DNA from: Candidatus Melainabacteria bacterium
Lineage (GTDB): Bacteria > Cyanobacteriota > Vampirovibrionia > Obscuribacterales > Obscuribacteraceae
Assembly: GCA_016716405.1 (NCBI GenBank)
Contig: JADJWK010000002.1
Coordinates: 682,001 to 746,000 of the forward strand
DNA length: 64,000 nucleotides
Direction: 5' to 3'
The notes beneath the pieces were generated by a model. The model was given only the letters and a program-made list of their open reading frames with translations, had not been told where the DNA came from and ran no database searches. Numbering within the stretch: position 1 is the stretch's first letter; every line of letters starts with the position of its first letter. Positions 51,338-60,383 of the stretch are shown one piece after another. The position numbers and the translations under genes were made by a program.

Positions 51338-52068
51338 TTGACTCTTTCTGTCTCGGTGACAGCGATCTTGCTTGCTTGCGGTCTATAGGTAGGTAGCTTC
51401 AGGGTCTGACCGAGATTGAGAACATTGGCGTTTTTCAGACCGTTGGTCTCGACAATCTGGTCGACGAGGCGGGGCGTCACTCTTCTATAGTTCTTGATTG
51501 CTATCGAAACCAGGGTATCGCCGGCTTTCACTTCGTAGGTGCTGCTGATCGGGACGAGGTCCGATGTCGGGTCGACATTCTTGGAAGTGAGCGGCTGCTC
51601 TTCGGGCTTCTGCTCTTCCTTGGCTACTACGATGGGTTTGTCGGCGCCGGCCTGGTTGATGGCGACCTGGGTCGACACGGCGGAATATCCCCATACGCCG
51701 ATGAGGGAGACCACGGCACCGCCGATGAAACCAAGCATCATATAGAAGCTGGGGGTGCGTTTCACCGGCTGGATGAATTCCTGGTGCACGCCGGGCCAGA
51801 GGGCTTCGAGCTCGTCTGTTCGAGGAGTTTCGATCTCTCCGGTGGTCTTGCGCGAGCTGGTGCTGTATACAGTGGTCTGGGGCGGGACGACAGGATGCGA
51901 TCCGGTGATCACGGTGTCGGAGGCTACCGGCATGGGAGCCGGGACCGGCGAGATCGGCGAGGTGATATCGGACTCCCTGACGAGCTCGTGTATCTGCTCG
52001 CTCTCGGGCACTGACGCATCGACGAAGGTTTCTGTGGTTTCTGTGGTCGGCTCTGTTAGTTCTACCAT
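51334..52068 (-). CDS. Single-pass membrane protein with C-terminal LysM domain
   Basis: This encodes 244 residues. Residues 1-120 are acidic, Thr/Ser/Pro-rich and probably cytoplasmic. One TM helix lies at about 128-150 (SFYMMLGFIGGAVVSLIGVWGY), preceded by basic residues (QPVKRTP), which favours an inside N-terminus. A linker leads to a LysM domain at about 188-231 (YEVKAGDTLVSIAIKNYRRV ... LNLGQTLKLP), which would bind peptidoglycan from the periplasmic side. It precedes dinG with a four-base overlap, an odd pairing of envelope and repair genes. A role in anchoring or cell-wall sensing is inferred from the domain only. Confidence 0.8.
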   Translation of the reverse strand: MVELTEPTTETTETFVDASVPESEQIHELVRESDITSPISPVPAPMPVASDTVITGSHPVVPPQTTVYSTSSRKTTGEIETPRTDELEALWPGVHQEFIQPVKRTPSFYMMLGFIGGAVVSLIGVWGYSAVSTQVAINQAGADKPIVVAKEEQKPEEQPLTSKNVDPTSDLVPISSTYEVKAGDTLVSIAIKNYRRVTPRLVDQIVETNGLKNANVLNLGQTLKLPTYRPQASKIAVTETERVN

Positions 52069-52603
52069 TGCTTACCTTGAGTCGGGACTCGTTACTAAAA
52101 CGTCTCTGTTAGAGCAGCGCTTTGTCTGCCTGGACGCAGAACTTGGGCTTCGGGTCGCATATTAGCGATTTGCTCCTGGAAAGTCAATTGTGGTGCCGAT
52201 CGTCAAAAGCGCTACTGTGAGCGGGTTTGCGGGATCGAAGCTGGGCTGGAATGCCGGAATCACTGGGTACAAGGGCGTTTAGCCCGGGTGAGATTAAATA
52301 ATTGACAACTCGTCACTGCTTTACAATTGTGCCTCCGGTCAATATTGCCGATTCATGAGAGAACTGCCATAGTCCCCGCTCTTTACCTGCTCTTTGCCTG
52401 TGCTTTGAATTGAATAGACAATCTTGCCAATCTGGACAGATCGCTTAAATAGTCCGCAAATAGAGAACATATGCGAATCCGGCGGGATGTATATAGTTGG
52501 TGGTTCCAGGCAATTGTGAGACGGGCTTAAGAGAGACCCGGAGCCCTCTGTTTTTCATTGAGTCCAATTAATCCGGGTTGTTGTTTCGGGGGCTGCCATG
52601 AGG
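52069..52603 (-). other. 535-base intergenic region upstream of the LysM-dinG pair
   Basis: I see no convincing gene. The middle (52280-52480) is AT-rich and contains short TTGAC- and TAAT-like words on the minus strand, but no pair with good spacing. It should contain the terminator of the M16 peptidase gene, which ends at 52604, and the promoter for the LysM-dinG pair. Confidence 0.3.
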
Positions 52604-55600
52604 TCACTGAAGCTTGAAGTTGCGGGCTTCTCTGAGGGTCCTCTTCTCGCCGGTGACGACCAGGACGGACTCGTCAGGCTTGAGCTCCTCCGATATATAA
52701 AGATTGAGGTCGTCCAGGTCCGTGGCCCTGAGAAAACCGTCGATCTCGGTCCAGAAAGAAGGATTACGCCCGAGTCTCACCGCCTCGATCAGGCTGCTTC
52801 CGGCGCTGTCTATGTTGCTCAGGCGCTCCAGGAGGATATTGCCCGAGACATACTTTCTCATCTCCTGCAACTCGGTCTTGCTGAAGCCCCGGCGGGTGAA
52901 CTCATGGAGCCCGGCTTTGAGCTCCCGGAAAAGTGGCGTCGCTTCCGAGGAAGGACCATTCACCGAGAGTGACCAGGCTGTTCGCGAGCTCAGGGGCGTG
53001 ACCATCGAGCTTGCCGTAGCTCCTTTGACGTTGCAGATACTGCCGCCTTTTTTCTTGAGTCTCGCATAAAGAGGGTGTTTGAAAAGAATCGAATCCACCA
53101 GGAGCAGCTTGGCATAGTCCCTGGCTTCGGGATTGTCCAGGAGTCTTCCCACAGTCAAATTGAGCTCTGTGGAGTCATGGGCTGATACCACGACTTTCAG
53201 GACCTTCTTCTTATTGGGCTCCACTGCCGGGCTGGTTGTTTGAGGATTGCCCTGCCAGTTCTTGAAGGCGTTCTCTACATGCTGGCTGGCAGTCTCGAGG
53301 GTGATATCGCCGACCATGACGATGGTGGTCGAGGAGGGTACCAGATATTTTTGCCTGAACTCGGCAATTTCGTCCATCTTCGCATTCTCGATGGACTTGA
53401 GCTTCTTGTGGATCTCCGGTGGCGCATATGGTGACTTGCTCGCCAGCAGATTGCGCAGCAAGAATTCCTCAGCCAGCCCGGATGGATCTTTGTGGGTGGT
53501 CTCGCTGAGGTCCCTCACTCTCTTTATGGCAGCTTGCATCGAAGCTTCGGTGAGAAGCGGTCTGGTCAGGTGGTGCGAAAGCAGCTTCAGTTGCACCGCG
53601 GCGTTCTTGGACAGACAGCGGGTCTTGAACGAGATATCGTTGAGCCCGGGGGTGAAGACTATCAGATCTTCCGGACCCAGCCCCCGGTTGGCCTGGTGAA
53701 GCTCTGACTTGCTCCGGTTGATCGGGGTGGAGTCACCGTTCATGAGGGCGACATTCAGCTCGCTGAGCCCGGGATTGTCTGCCGGATCATAGGCGGACCC
53801 GGCTTTCACTATTCCCTCGATATGAACGACAGGACTGGAGCGCACCGGCAGAACAATAAGCTTGATACCGGAAGGCAATTCTCTGGCGCTCACTATGCTT
53901 GCCAGATCATAAGGTGGCAGGGCTGCTGCAGCGGCTTGCGGTTTGCCGGCGGGCGTTCCGCCATGATTAAGATGAGGATTGAGATGATGATTATGATGAG
54001 GATGGCGATGGTGACTGGCTGGTGTTGTATGCGGTGCGTGATGGTGGGCCCCACCCGACGGTGCCGACGGCTTCGAGGAGTCCGCCGGTCTGGAGGTGGC
54101 AGCGGGTTTTGCGGCGGCCGGCCCGGCTACCGGTGATGCAGGCTTCACCACTGCCGGCGCTGACGTCGTGGCAGCCGTAGCTGAATTTTTGAGTGGTATC
54201 TTGCTCAGGGGAGGAGGGGTCTTAGCCGACCTGGTATCGGCTGCCAGCAATGCTCCTCGATCGGGCTCGAAGCTGGCACGCTCGATCTGCGTTAGATCGT
54301 GCATGCGAGCTGTCCGGTCGCGAGACGGCTTGGGAGGCGGCGCTCCCTTCTCGGCTACGAGAAAGCCGACGCTGCGATTGTTCGTTTGCAGATAACGCTC
54401 GGCTACTTCTCTTATCTTCTCCGGCGTCACCGCCCTGACTCTTGCGGGCCAGGCTTCGGCTAGCTCGAAGTGACCCAGGGCATCGAAGAGCCCGAGCTGG
54501 TAGGAGGTCTTGTATGGGCCGGTGCGGGAAAGATAATATTTGAAGGCGGTGCGATTCTGGGCTCGCTCAAGGGTGCCGGGCTCCGGAGTCACCTGTCTGA
54601 TGTCGTTGAAAAGCTTGTCCACCTCGTTGAGCATGCCGGTGGAGCCGACATCCCTGTTTCCCAGAAGGTGAAAGGTCATGAGCCCCGGACTCTGGCGAAA
54701 CTCGAAAGAGGCAGTGGCTGCCTGGCAGAGTCTCGAGTCGATGAAACGGCGCTTTAGTATGCCGTTGTTGGCGTTATTCAAGAGTGATTCGAGAACCGCC
54801 AGGGCCGGTGCGTCCGGGTGCCCGACACTGGGTGTGTGGAAAGCTATGAAGAGCTGGTCGACCTCCCCTGGGTATTTGAGATAGACCCGCCTCTCCCCTT
54901 CCTGTTTCGGCTCCGGGACTTCCTCCCGGGCTCCTGTCTCTTTCGCCTTCGGCAGGGGACCGAACAGCCTCCCGACGGCAGCCAGGGTGGGACCGGCGTT
55001 TAACCTGCCGCAGAGGACGAGAGTAGCGTTTCCGGGCTGGAAATAGCGAGTGTAGAAATCCTGTGCGACGCCGGTTGTGAGTCTTCTTACGTCATCCTGG
55101 CTGCCGGTCGGGGCGAATGCGTACGGGTGCCGGCTGTAAGCCACCCCTCGCACCTCCCTCGAGAGTGTGCTCTCCGGGGACAGCTTTTCGGACTGAATCT
55201 CTTCCACCACCTGGGCGGCGGCGCTGTCGAGCATGCCCTGGGATATGCTCGGGTCCTTGAATCTTTCTGCCTGCAGGGTCATGGCGGTCTCGAGGTCGGA
55301 CGGGCGCACATTGGAGACGAACACTGTGAAGTCGTCACTGGTGAAAGCGTCGAACCGGGCTGCATTGCCGATCAGGCTGGTGACCTTATCCTTGTTGTTA
55401 TGGAGCTGTTTGTTCTCGAGCACATGCTCGATGACGTGACATGTGCCGCGAAATCCCTGGGGGTCGTGTCTGGCGCCCACCCTGTACCAGAGCTGGCAGG
55501 AGACCACCGGCAGGGCTTTCTCCTCGACGATCACCACCCGCAGTCCGTTGGGCAGCCTCACCGCTGCTCTCCCCGAATCTACCGGGGAGGCGGCTTCTGC

Positions 55601-55696
55601 CGGCATGACTGGCAGTCCGGGGGCTATGACCAACAGCATGATCGCCTGAGCTATTGCCATAGCTTTGCTTATGGCTTTGCGGGCGATTCTGTTCAT
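52604..55696 (-). CDS. Exported M16-family zinc metallopeptidase (double-domain)
   Basis: I start at ATG 55696 (1,030 residues), because MNRIARKAISKAMAIAQ begins a clean signal peptide ending PVMPAEA; a longer frame to 55774 adds an unnatural leader. The first M16 half carries the inverted zinc motif HVIEH near residues 87-91, with glutamates about 75 residues later (VEEIQSEK). The second half (from LASIVSARELPSGIKLIVL) has the same fold pattern but no HxxEH (GLSELNVAL), as usual for the inactive half of these clamshell peptidases. Between them is a Pro/Ala linker with a dense histidine patch encoded at about 53960-54055. M16 enzymes degrade peptides in the periplasm. Its neighbour upstream is FeoB, divergent. 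Confidence 0.88.
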   Translation of the reverse strand: MNRIARKAISKAMAIAQAIMLLVIAPGLPVMPAEAASPVDSGRAAVRLPNGLRVVIVEEKALPVVSCQLWYRVGARHDPQGFRGTCHVIEHVLENKQLHNNKDKVTSLIGNAARFDAFTSDDFTVFVSNVRPSDLETAMTLQAERFKDPSISQGMLDSAAAQVVEEIQSEKLSPESTLSREVRGVAYSRHPYAFAPTGSQDDVRRLTTGVAQDFYTRYFQPGNATLVLCGRLNAGPTLAAVGRLFGPLPKAKETGAREEVPEPKQEGERRVYLKYPGEVDQLFIAFHTPSVGHPDAPALAVLESLLNNANNGILKRRFIDSRLCQAATASFEFRQSPGLMTFHLLGNRDVGSTGMLNEVDKLFNDIRQVTPEPGTLERAQNRTAFKYYLSRTGPYKTSYQLGLFDALGHFELAEAWPARVRAVTPEKIREVAERYLQTNNRSVGFLVAEKGAPPPKPSRDRTARMHDLTQIERASFEPDRGALLAADTRSAKTPPPLSKIPLKNSATAATTSAPAVVKPASPVAGPAAAKPAATSRPADSSKPSAPSGGAHHHAPHTTPASHHRHPHHNHHLNPHLNHGGTPAGKPQAAAAALPPYDLASIVSARELPSGIKLIVLPVRSSPVVHIEGIVKAGSAYDPADNPGLSELNVALMNGDSTPINRSKSELHQANRGLGPEDLIVFTPGLNDISFKTRCLSKNAAVQLKLLSHHLTRPLLTEASMQAAIKRVRDLSETTHKDPSGLAEEFLLRNLLASKSPYAPPEIHKKLKSIENAKMDEIAEFRQKYLVPSSTTIVMVGDITLETASQHVENAFKNWQGNPQTTSPAVEPNKKKVLKVVVSAHDSTELNLTVGRLLDNPEARDYAKLLLVDSILFKHPLYARLKKKGGSICNVKGATASSMVTPLSSRTAWSLSVNGPSSEATPLFRELKAGLHEFTRRGFSKTELQEMRKYVSGNILLERLSNIDSAGSSLIEAVRLGRNPSFWTEIDGFLRATDLDDLNLYISEELKPDESVLVVTGEKRTLREARNFKLQ

Positions 55697-55857
55697 GGGA
55701 TTCGAACTGAGCACTATGCCTCCGGAGCCGGGCCGACTACATATGAAAACAAATTGAAGCGGCAATTCGACCAATAAGAGCCAAACTCTTTACATTATCG
55801 GAAGAGGGGCGTTTTTACTGCTAAAATTTCTCAATTAGGTAGCGGAGACCAGTTGCG

Positions 55858-57945
55858 ATGACAGCTCCTACGCGCTGGCGCCTCGAGGAGCCGACCAGAC
55901 CCGGGGCCGACGACAGATCCAGCGAGCGCGCTCGTCATATAGCCCTGGCCGGCAACCCCAATGTCGGCAAATCGGTGATCTTCAACGCTCTAACCGGACT
56001 GTCCGCCGATGTATCGAACTATCCCGGGACCACAATAGACGTCGCGACCGGCGCCCTGGGCGATGACAATCTCTGTGACACTCCGGGCGTGTACGGCATA
56101 GCCAGCCTCAACGACGAAGAGCGAATCGCTCGCAAATTAATCTTGAAAGCCGACATAGTCATCAATGTCGTCTCGGCTCTCAGCCTCGATCGTGACCTGT
56201 TTCTCACTCTCCAGCTCATTGATATGGGCTATCCCATGCTCCTGGTTATCAATCAGTGGGACGAGGCTGTGAGCCGGGGGGTCAAGATCGACCTCCCCCG
56301 TCTCGAGGAAGAGCTCGGGATACCGGTGCTCACCTGTGTGGCGGTGGAGGGCAAGGGGATTGCCGAGATCGTCCCGGCTATCGAGCTTGCCAGAGCCGGT
56401 ATAAGCACTCATTGTCTGGAGGAGCGCCTGAAACCTCTTCTCGCGACCGGCCTCAGGCGCCCGAAAGCAGTGCTCGCCCTGGAAGGAGACGAGGTCACCC
56501 TGGCGGATCTCGCTCTTGCAGCTGCTCCGGAAGAGAATCCGGAAACCGGCGCGATCGAGCCTGATCGAGCGGGAATTTATAGTGCCCGCCGTGTCCGTGC
56601 CGATCACATAGTCGAGACCTGCGTGGAGGAGACATCCTCCGTCGCTCGTTTTTCGGTGAAGCTCGGGCGGACTCTGCTTCATCCTGTATATGGCGCCGGT
56701 ATCGCTTCGTTTGTCTGCTATCTGATCTTCTACCAGATGCTCGGCATCTGGATCGCCGGCGATCTCGTTAATATCACCGAAAACAAGATCATGAAGGTCT
56801 ACTACGAGCCCAATGTCAGACGGCTGGCTGCGAGCGTCTTTCCCTGTGATATCACTATTGGTGACAGAGAGTACGCCTTTCCCTCAGGCACCCTGGCGGA
56901 TTCATCACTGGCTGCCAGTCTCGATGCTGCTTCCGGCAAGGTCTCCGGCGACCAGTTGAGCTTCGATTTCTGGAGGTATCGGCGCAGTCTTCTCGGCATG
57001 CTGGGCAATCTTCTCGTCGGTGAATACGGGGTGGTGACTCTCACGGTCACTTATCTGCTCGGTCTGCTTTTTCCCCTTGTGCTGGGATTCTATCTCGGCC
57101 TGTCACTGCTGGAGGATTCGGGCTATCTGCCTCGTCTGGCTGTTCTGGTCGATCGGATGATGAATCGCATCGGGCTCAATGGCCGGGCGATCATCCCGCT
57201 GATTCTCGGTCTGGGCTGTGTCACCATGGCCACCATCACCACCAGGCTGCTCACCAGCAACAGGGAGAAGCTCATCGCCACGGCGCTACTGGGTGTGGCT
57301 ATTCCATGTTCGGCGCAACTGGGCGTGGTCTCAGGTACTCTTGCCCGCACAGGCGGGCTGCTTGCCTGGACCGTCTACGGCGTGGTCGTCTTCGGTATTC
57401 TCGCCGGCACCGGGGTGCTGCTCAATATGATCTTGCCGGGCAAGTCCCAGGCGCTCATGATCGATCTGCCGCCCATGCGCCTTCCCCGCATGGACAATGT
57501 TTTGAAAAAGACCTGGAAGAAGTCCTGGAACTTCTTGAAGGAAGCGACACCGATGTTTATCCTTGCCGGTCTGGTGGTGACGGTGGCGCAAATGCTGGGC
57601 GTGCTCGACTGGTTTATCTCGGCACTCAATCCCATAGTCGTCCACTGGCTGAATTTGCCTGACGATCCGCGCATTGCCACGACCTTCATCCTCGGAATAG
57701 TTCGCCGAGACTTCGCCTCTTTCGGGCTCACGGAGGTGCCGTTGACGGCGGTCCAGGCGGTCACCGCCATGATCGTCATCACTTTGTTCGTGCCCTGTAT
57801 AGCTACCGTCGGCGTCATGATCAAAGAGCGCGGCCCGGCGGTCGCCACGACCATATGGGTCGGCTCCTGGCTCTGCGCTTTTGTGATTGGCGGTTTGCTG
57901 GCCCGGGGGCTGCCCGTGGTTTTCGCGCTTTTCGGCGCTGCTTGA
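55858..57945 (+). CDS. feoB: Ferrous iron transporter FeoB
   Basis: This encodes 695 residues. The N-terminal GTPase has G1 GNPNVGKS at 32-39, G3 DTPG at 74-77 and G4 NQWD at 132-135; the switch region is NYPGTTID. The membrane part shows both gate motifs with their cysteines: IPCSAQLGVVSG, and VPCIATVGVMIKERG near the end. FeoB moves Fe2+ across the inner membrane, driven or gated by GTP. It is somewhat shorter than E. coli FeoB (773), mainly after the G domain. No feoA or feoC is visible nearby. A TAAAAT -10-like box at 55822-55827 lies upstream, without a clear -35. No Fur box is recognised. Confidence 0.93.
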   Translation: MTAPTRWRLEEPTRPGADDRSSERARHIALAGNPNVGKSVIFNALTGLSADVSNYPGTTIDVATGALGDDNLCDTPGVYGIASLNDEERIARKLILKADIVINVVSALSLDRDLFLTLQLIDMGYPMLLVINQWDEAVSRGVKIDLPRLEEELGIPVLTCVAVEGKGIAEIVPAIELARAGISTHCLEERLKPLLATGLRRPKAVLALEGDEVTLADLALAAAPEENPETGAIEPDRAGIYSARRVRADHIVETCVEETSSVARFSVKLGRTLLHPVYGAGIASFVCYLIFYQMLGIWIAGDLVNITENKIMKVYYEPNVRRLAASVFPCDITIGDREYAFPSGTLADSSLAASLDAASGKVSGDQLSFDFWRYRRSLLGMLGNLLVGEYGVVTLTVTYLLGLLFPLVLGFYLGLSLLEDSGYLPRLAVLVDRMMNRIGLNGRAIIPLILGLGCVTMATITTRLLTSNREKLIATALLGVAIPCSAQLGVVSGTLARTGGLLAWTVYGVVVFGILAGTGVLLNMILPGKSQALMIDLPPMRLPRMDNVLKKTWKKSWNFLKEATPMFILAGLVVTVAQMLGVLDWFISALNPIVVHWLNLPDDPRIATTFILGIVRRDFASFGLTEVPLTAVQAVTAMIVITLFVPCIATVGVMIKERGPAVATTIWVGSWLCAFVIGGLLARGLPVVFALFGAA

Positions 57946-57965
57946 GCTTTAGCGGAACTTAAGAG

Positions 57966-58002
57966 GACCCGGTCCATACCTTCTTAATAGAACAGCCGGG
58001 TC
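57966..58002 (+). terminator. Inverted repeat after feoB, possible terminator
   Basis: GACCCGG (57966-57972) and CCGGGTC (57996-58002) are perfect complements with a 23-base AT-rich loop, 20 bases after the feoB stop. No clear T-run follows, so intrinsic termination is uncertain. Confidence 0.3.
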
Positions 58003-58006
58003 GGGT

Positions 58007-58034
58007 TTGGCCGCCGCGGGCTTTTCTGTATAAT
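58007..58034 (+). promoter_or_regulatory. Promoter of the tRNA-His gene
   Basis: TTGGCC (58007-58012, 4 of 6 consensus) is followed after 16 bases by a perfect TATAAT (58029-58034), 12 bases before the mature 5' end of the tRNA. Confidence 0.6.
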
Positions 58035-58046
58035 TTGAAAGTCTAT

Positions 58047-58123
58047 GGCAGGCGTAGCCAAGAGGTTAAGGCACTGGATTGTGGTTCCAGCATTCGGGGG
58101 TTCGATTCCCCTCGCTTGCCCCA
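58047..58123 (+). tRNA. tRNA-His (anticodon GTG)
   Basis: This is a complete cloverleaf. The seven-pair acceptor stem GCAGGCG/CGCTTGC is extended by the G-1:C73 pair that is diagnostic for tRNA-His. The anticodon stem is ctgga/tccag around loop ttGTGgt, with the anticodon at 58081-58083. The T arm contains ggTTCGAtt, and the 3' CCA is encoded at 58121-58123. Confidence 0.97.
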
Positions 58124-58136
58124 TATTCTCCGTAAG

Positions 58137-58157
58137 CCCTTGTGTCACAAGGGTTTT
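58137..58157 (+). terminator. Rho-independent terminator of tRNA-His
   Basis: CCCTTG (58137-58142), loop TGTCA and CAAGGG (58148-58153) are followed directly by TTTT, 13 bases after the tRNA. Confidence 0.75.
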
Positions 58158-58414
58158 ACTTTAAGGAAATCGCCCGTGAGGCAGGTTGAGTGGCCGGGTG
58201 GCGAGAAGTTCTCGAAAGCCCCCGGCGATGTTCTTCCGCCCGAAACCGCGTGTATATATCCGGCACGCTTAGAGTTGTTATCTTCTGGCTCTGGTGTGCA
58301 CCCTTTTGCACATAAGGTGTTAACGCTTTGCGCCACCGCCTGCGGTGCTTAGGCGAATGTTGTCATGCGCAGGCGCGGGTATATAGACCCTGGACTCATG
58401 CCTGGGTATTCTGA

Positions 58415-59617
58415 TCAAACCCACTCGGACAGATTCACAGGTTTCTCATAATCGACTCCGGGCAGTCCGAAACCGAACAGTCTCAGGAACTCGCTTCTGT
58501 AGCCGGCGAAATCGGAGAGCTCGTTCAAGTTTTCGCTGTTCACTTTCTGCCAGAGGTCTGCAACGGCAGCCTGAATCTCGTCCTGCATCTCGAGATCGTC
58601 GACGCGCAGGCGACCGCGGTCATCGAGCTCGGGCTCTTTGCCGCTGAACATCTGCTCGGCAAAGAGTCTGTAGATTTGCTCGATGGCTCCTTCATAGATA
58701 CCGCGCTTCTTCAGTTCTTTGAACAGCAGCGAGATATAGAGCGGGACCACAGGGATAGCTGAGCTCGCTTGCGTCACTATGGCTTGATTGATCGAGACAT
58801 ATGCTTTTCCGCCGGTTGCGGATAGCTTGGCGGTGATGCACTCGGCGGCTCGCTCGAGATCAGCCTTGGCAGCGCCAATGGTGCCTTCCTTGTAGACCGG
58901 CCATGTCACTTCCGGTCCAATGTAGGAATAGGCGACTGTGGTGGCGCCGTCGGCGAGCACACCGGCAGCTTGCAATCTGTCCATCCACATTTCCCACGGC
59001 TCGCCACCCATGACGGCGATGGTCTCGGCGATATCCTCGTCGTTGCAAGGTTCGATGGTGATGTCTTTGACAATGCCTCTGTCAGTATCGAGGGTCTTGT
59101 TGGTGAACGAGGTTCCGATTGGTTTCAGGACCGAGTTATGGACACGACCCGTTTCAGGATGCGTTCTTCTGGGCGAAGCCAGGCTGAAGACGACCAGGTC
59201 GACTTTGCCCATGTCTTTCTTGATGGTCTCGATCGCCTTATCCATGATTTCGTAGGAGAAGGCGTCGCCGTTGATACTGCTTGCGTAGAGTCCTTCTTTC
59301 CTCGCCCATTTCTCAAAAGCCCGGTTGTTGTACCAGCCAGCTGTTGCGGGTTTTTCATCACTCGGCTCTCTTTCGAAGAAGATACCGAGGGTCGAGGCGC
59401 CGCCTGCGACGGCGGCGACGATTCTGGATGCCAGACCATAGCCGGTGGACGAGCCGATCACGAGGACGTTTCTTGGCATTGTGATTGGCTTTTGCTCTTT
59501 GACATAGTCGATTTGTTGAGCCACATGAGCTTGGCAACCTTCCGGGTGGGAGGTGACACAAACAAAACCCCGAATCCTCGGTTTAATAAGAGTTGCCGTT
59601 GGTGTTTCGCTTGACAT
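58415..59617 (-). CDS. fabV: FabV, NADH-dependent enoyl-ACP / trans-2-enoyl-CoA reductase
   Basis: I start at ATG 59617 (400 residues, MSSETPTATLIKPRIRGF), because GGAG lies six bases upstream; an ATG at 59629 is in frame. The family hallmark IKPRIRGFVCVTSHPEGC at the N-terminus, the NAD-binding loop VIGSSTGYGLASRIVAA, and the catalytic Tyr-x8-Lys of the FabV type (YSYIGPEVTWPVYK) are all present. Length fits the usual 400. FabV performs the last reduction step of fatty-acid elongation and is typically insensitive to triclosan. No other fab gene is near, so it is probably a stand-alone gene with its own promoter (TATAAT at 59652-59657, minus strand). Confidence 0.93.
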   Translation of the reverse strand: MSSETPTATLIKPRIRGFVCVTSHPEGCQAHVAQQIDYVKEQKPITMPRNVLVIGSSTGYGLASRIVAAVAGGASTLGIFFEREPSDEKPATAGWYNNRAFEKWARKEGLYASSINGDAFSYEIMDKAIETIKKDMGKVDLVVFSLASPRRTHPETGRVHNSVLKPIGTSFTNKTLDTDRGIVKDITIEPCNDEDIAETIAVMGGEPWEMWMDRLQAAGVLADGATTVAYSYIGPEVTWPVYKEGTIGAAKADLERAAECITAKLSATGGKAYVSINQAIVTQASSAIPVVPLYISLLFKELKKRGIYEGAIEQIYRLFAEQMFSGKEPELDDRGRLRVDDLEMQDEIQAAVADLWQKVNSENLNELSDFAGYRSEFLRLFGFGLPGVDYEKPVNLSEWV

Positions 59618-59651
59618 GATCGACTCCATGAACGGTTCAATAGGGGCTGTA

Positions 59652-59657
59652 ATTATA
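59652..59657 (-). promoter_or_regulatory. -10 box upstream of fabV
   Basis: This is a perfect TATAAT on the minus strand, about 35 bases before the chosen fabV start. No convincing -35 is seen at the usual spacing. Confidence 0.4.
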
Positions 59658-59729
59658 GATCGCCCATGCTTTCAGGTATCCGCCAAGCCGAGAGGCGCCG
59701 TAAGATTGTTACTGTGGAGTCGGGTGATG

Positions 59730-59981
59730 CTATCGAAGGGAGTTCGGTTGTCCGTTCGTATGGATCGGGCCCAGCTCACCATAGATAACACCGCCGGAGA
59801 ATGAGACAACCGCGCATACGCTGCCGGCGAGCAGCAGGCTCCGAGCACTCGCCCGAAAGAAGCTGCGAATCACAACAAGAAGAAAAACAGTATTGAGAAT
59901 CGGCACATACAGTCCTGCTAGGTTTCCAATGAGAAGCAATACTACAACAACCCAATCTGGAACCTGCTTCAGCATGATCAC
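59730..59981 (-). CDS. Small two- to three-helix membrane protein
   Basis: This encodes 83 residues. It is strongly hydrophobic: helix at about 9-27 (DWVVVVLLLIGNLAGLYV), a second at about 28-43, and a third at about 48-67 (LLLAGSVCAVVSFSGGVIYG). I recognise no family. It follows another small membrane protein on the same strand after a 92-base gap. The consistent hydrophobic pattern argues that it is real. Confidence 0.5.
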   Translation of the reverse strand: MIMLKQVPDWVVVVLLLIGNLAGLYVPILNTVFLLVVIRSFFRASARSLLLAGSVCAVVSFSGGVIYGELGPIHTNGQPNSLR

Positions 59982-60073
59982 GCTCCTGTCTTCGCTACAT
60001 TCTCCAACGGTCCGATTCTAGCTTCGGCGACAGCGAAGCAAGCCTGCTTCCGACACAGTTCACATACTGATGG

Positions 60074-60379
60074 TCACAAGCACGCCCAGATCAGACCGGC
60101 GGCGAAGGAAGCGATGATAGTGGCGAGCCCTGCCGAAATATTGCCGCGGCAGCAGAATCCGTAGAGACGCTGGCTGCCTTTGATTATCCATGAGAGAGCG
60201 ATATAGCCGGCCAGCGCCGCTGAGTAGGCCATGACCGAGGGAAGAATCAGAGCCAGGACCATGCAGCAAAGCGCGAAAGCGAATCCGAGAAGGTGTCCTG
60301 GGTTCGTCAGAAGACCGGCAAGCACAGCGGCCAGGCCCACATAAGAAATGATTCGATCTAGCTTGCTTGTTGTCCTCAT
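60074..60379 (-). CDS. Small multi-helix membrane protein
   Basis: This encodes 101 residues with three or four hydrophobic helices (YVGLAAVLAGLL; LLGFAFALCCMVLALILPSV; AALAGYIALSWII; GLATIIASFAAGLIWACL) and a central basic/Cys loop (YGFCCRGN). It starts four bases after the stop of the CGNR-like gene, so the two are probably co-transcribed. I recognise no family. The GFCCRG loop might be a reactive or metal site, but this is only a remark on composition. Confidence 0.55.
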   Translation of the reverse strand: MRTTSKLDRIISYVGLAAVLAGLLTNPGHLLGFAFALCCMVLALILPSVMAYSAALAGYIALSWIIKGSQRLYGFCCRGNISAGLATIIASFAAGLIWACL

Positions 60380-60383
60380 AAGA

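Noticed and set aside
58293..58345. Further hairpins between tRNA-His and fabV (GTGCA...TGCAC and CACCGC-CT-GCGGTG)
   Set aside because: They are short stems with no T-run, so I cannot call them terminators or RNA genes with any confidence.
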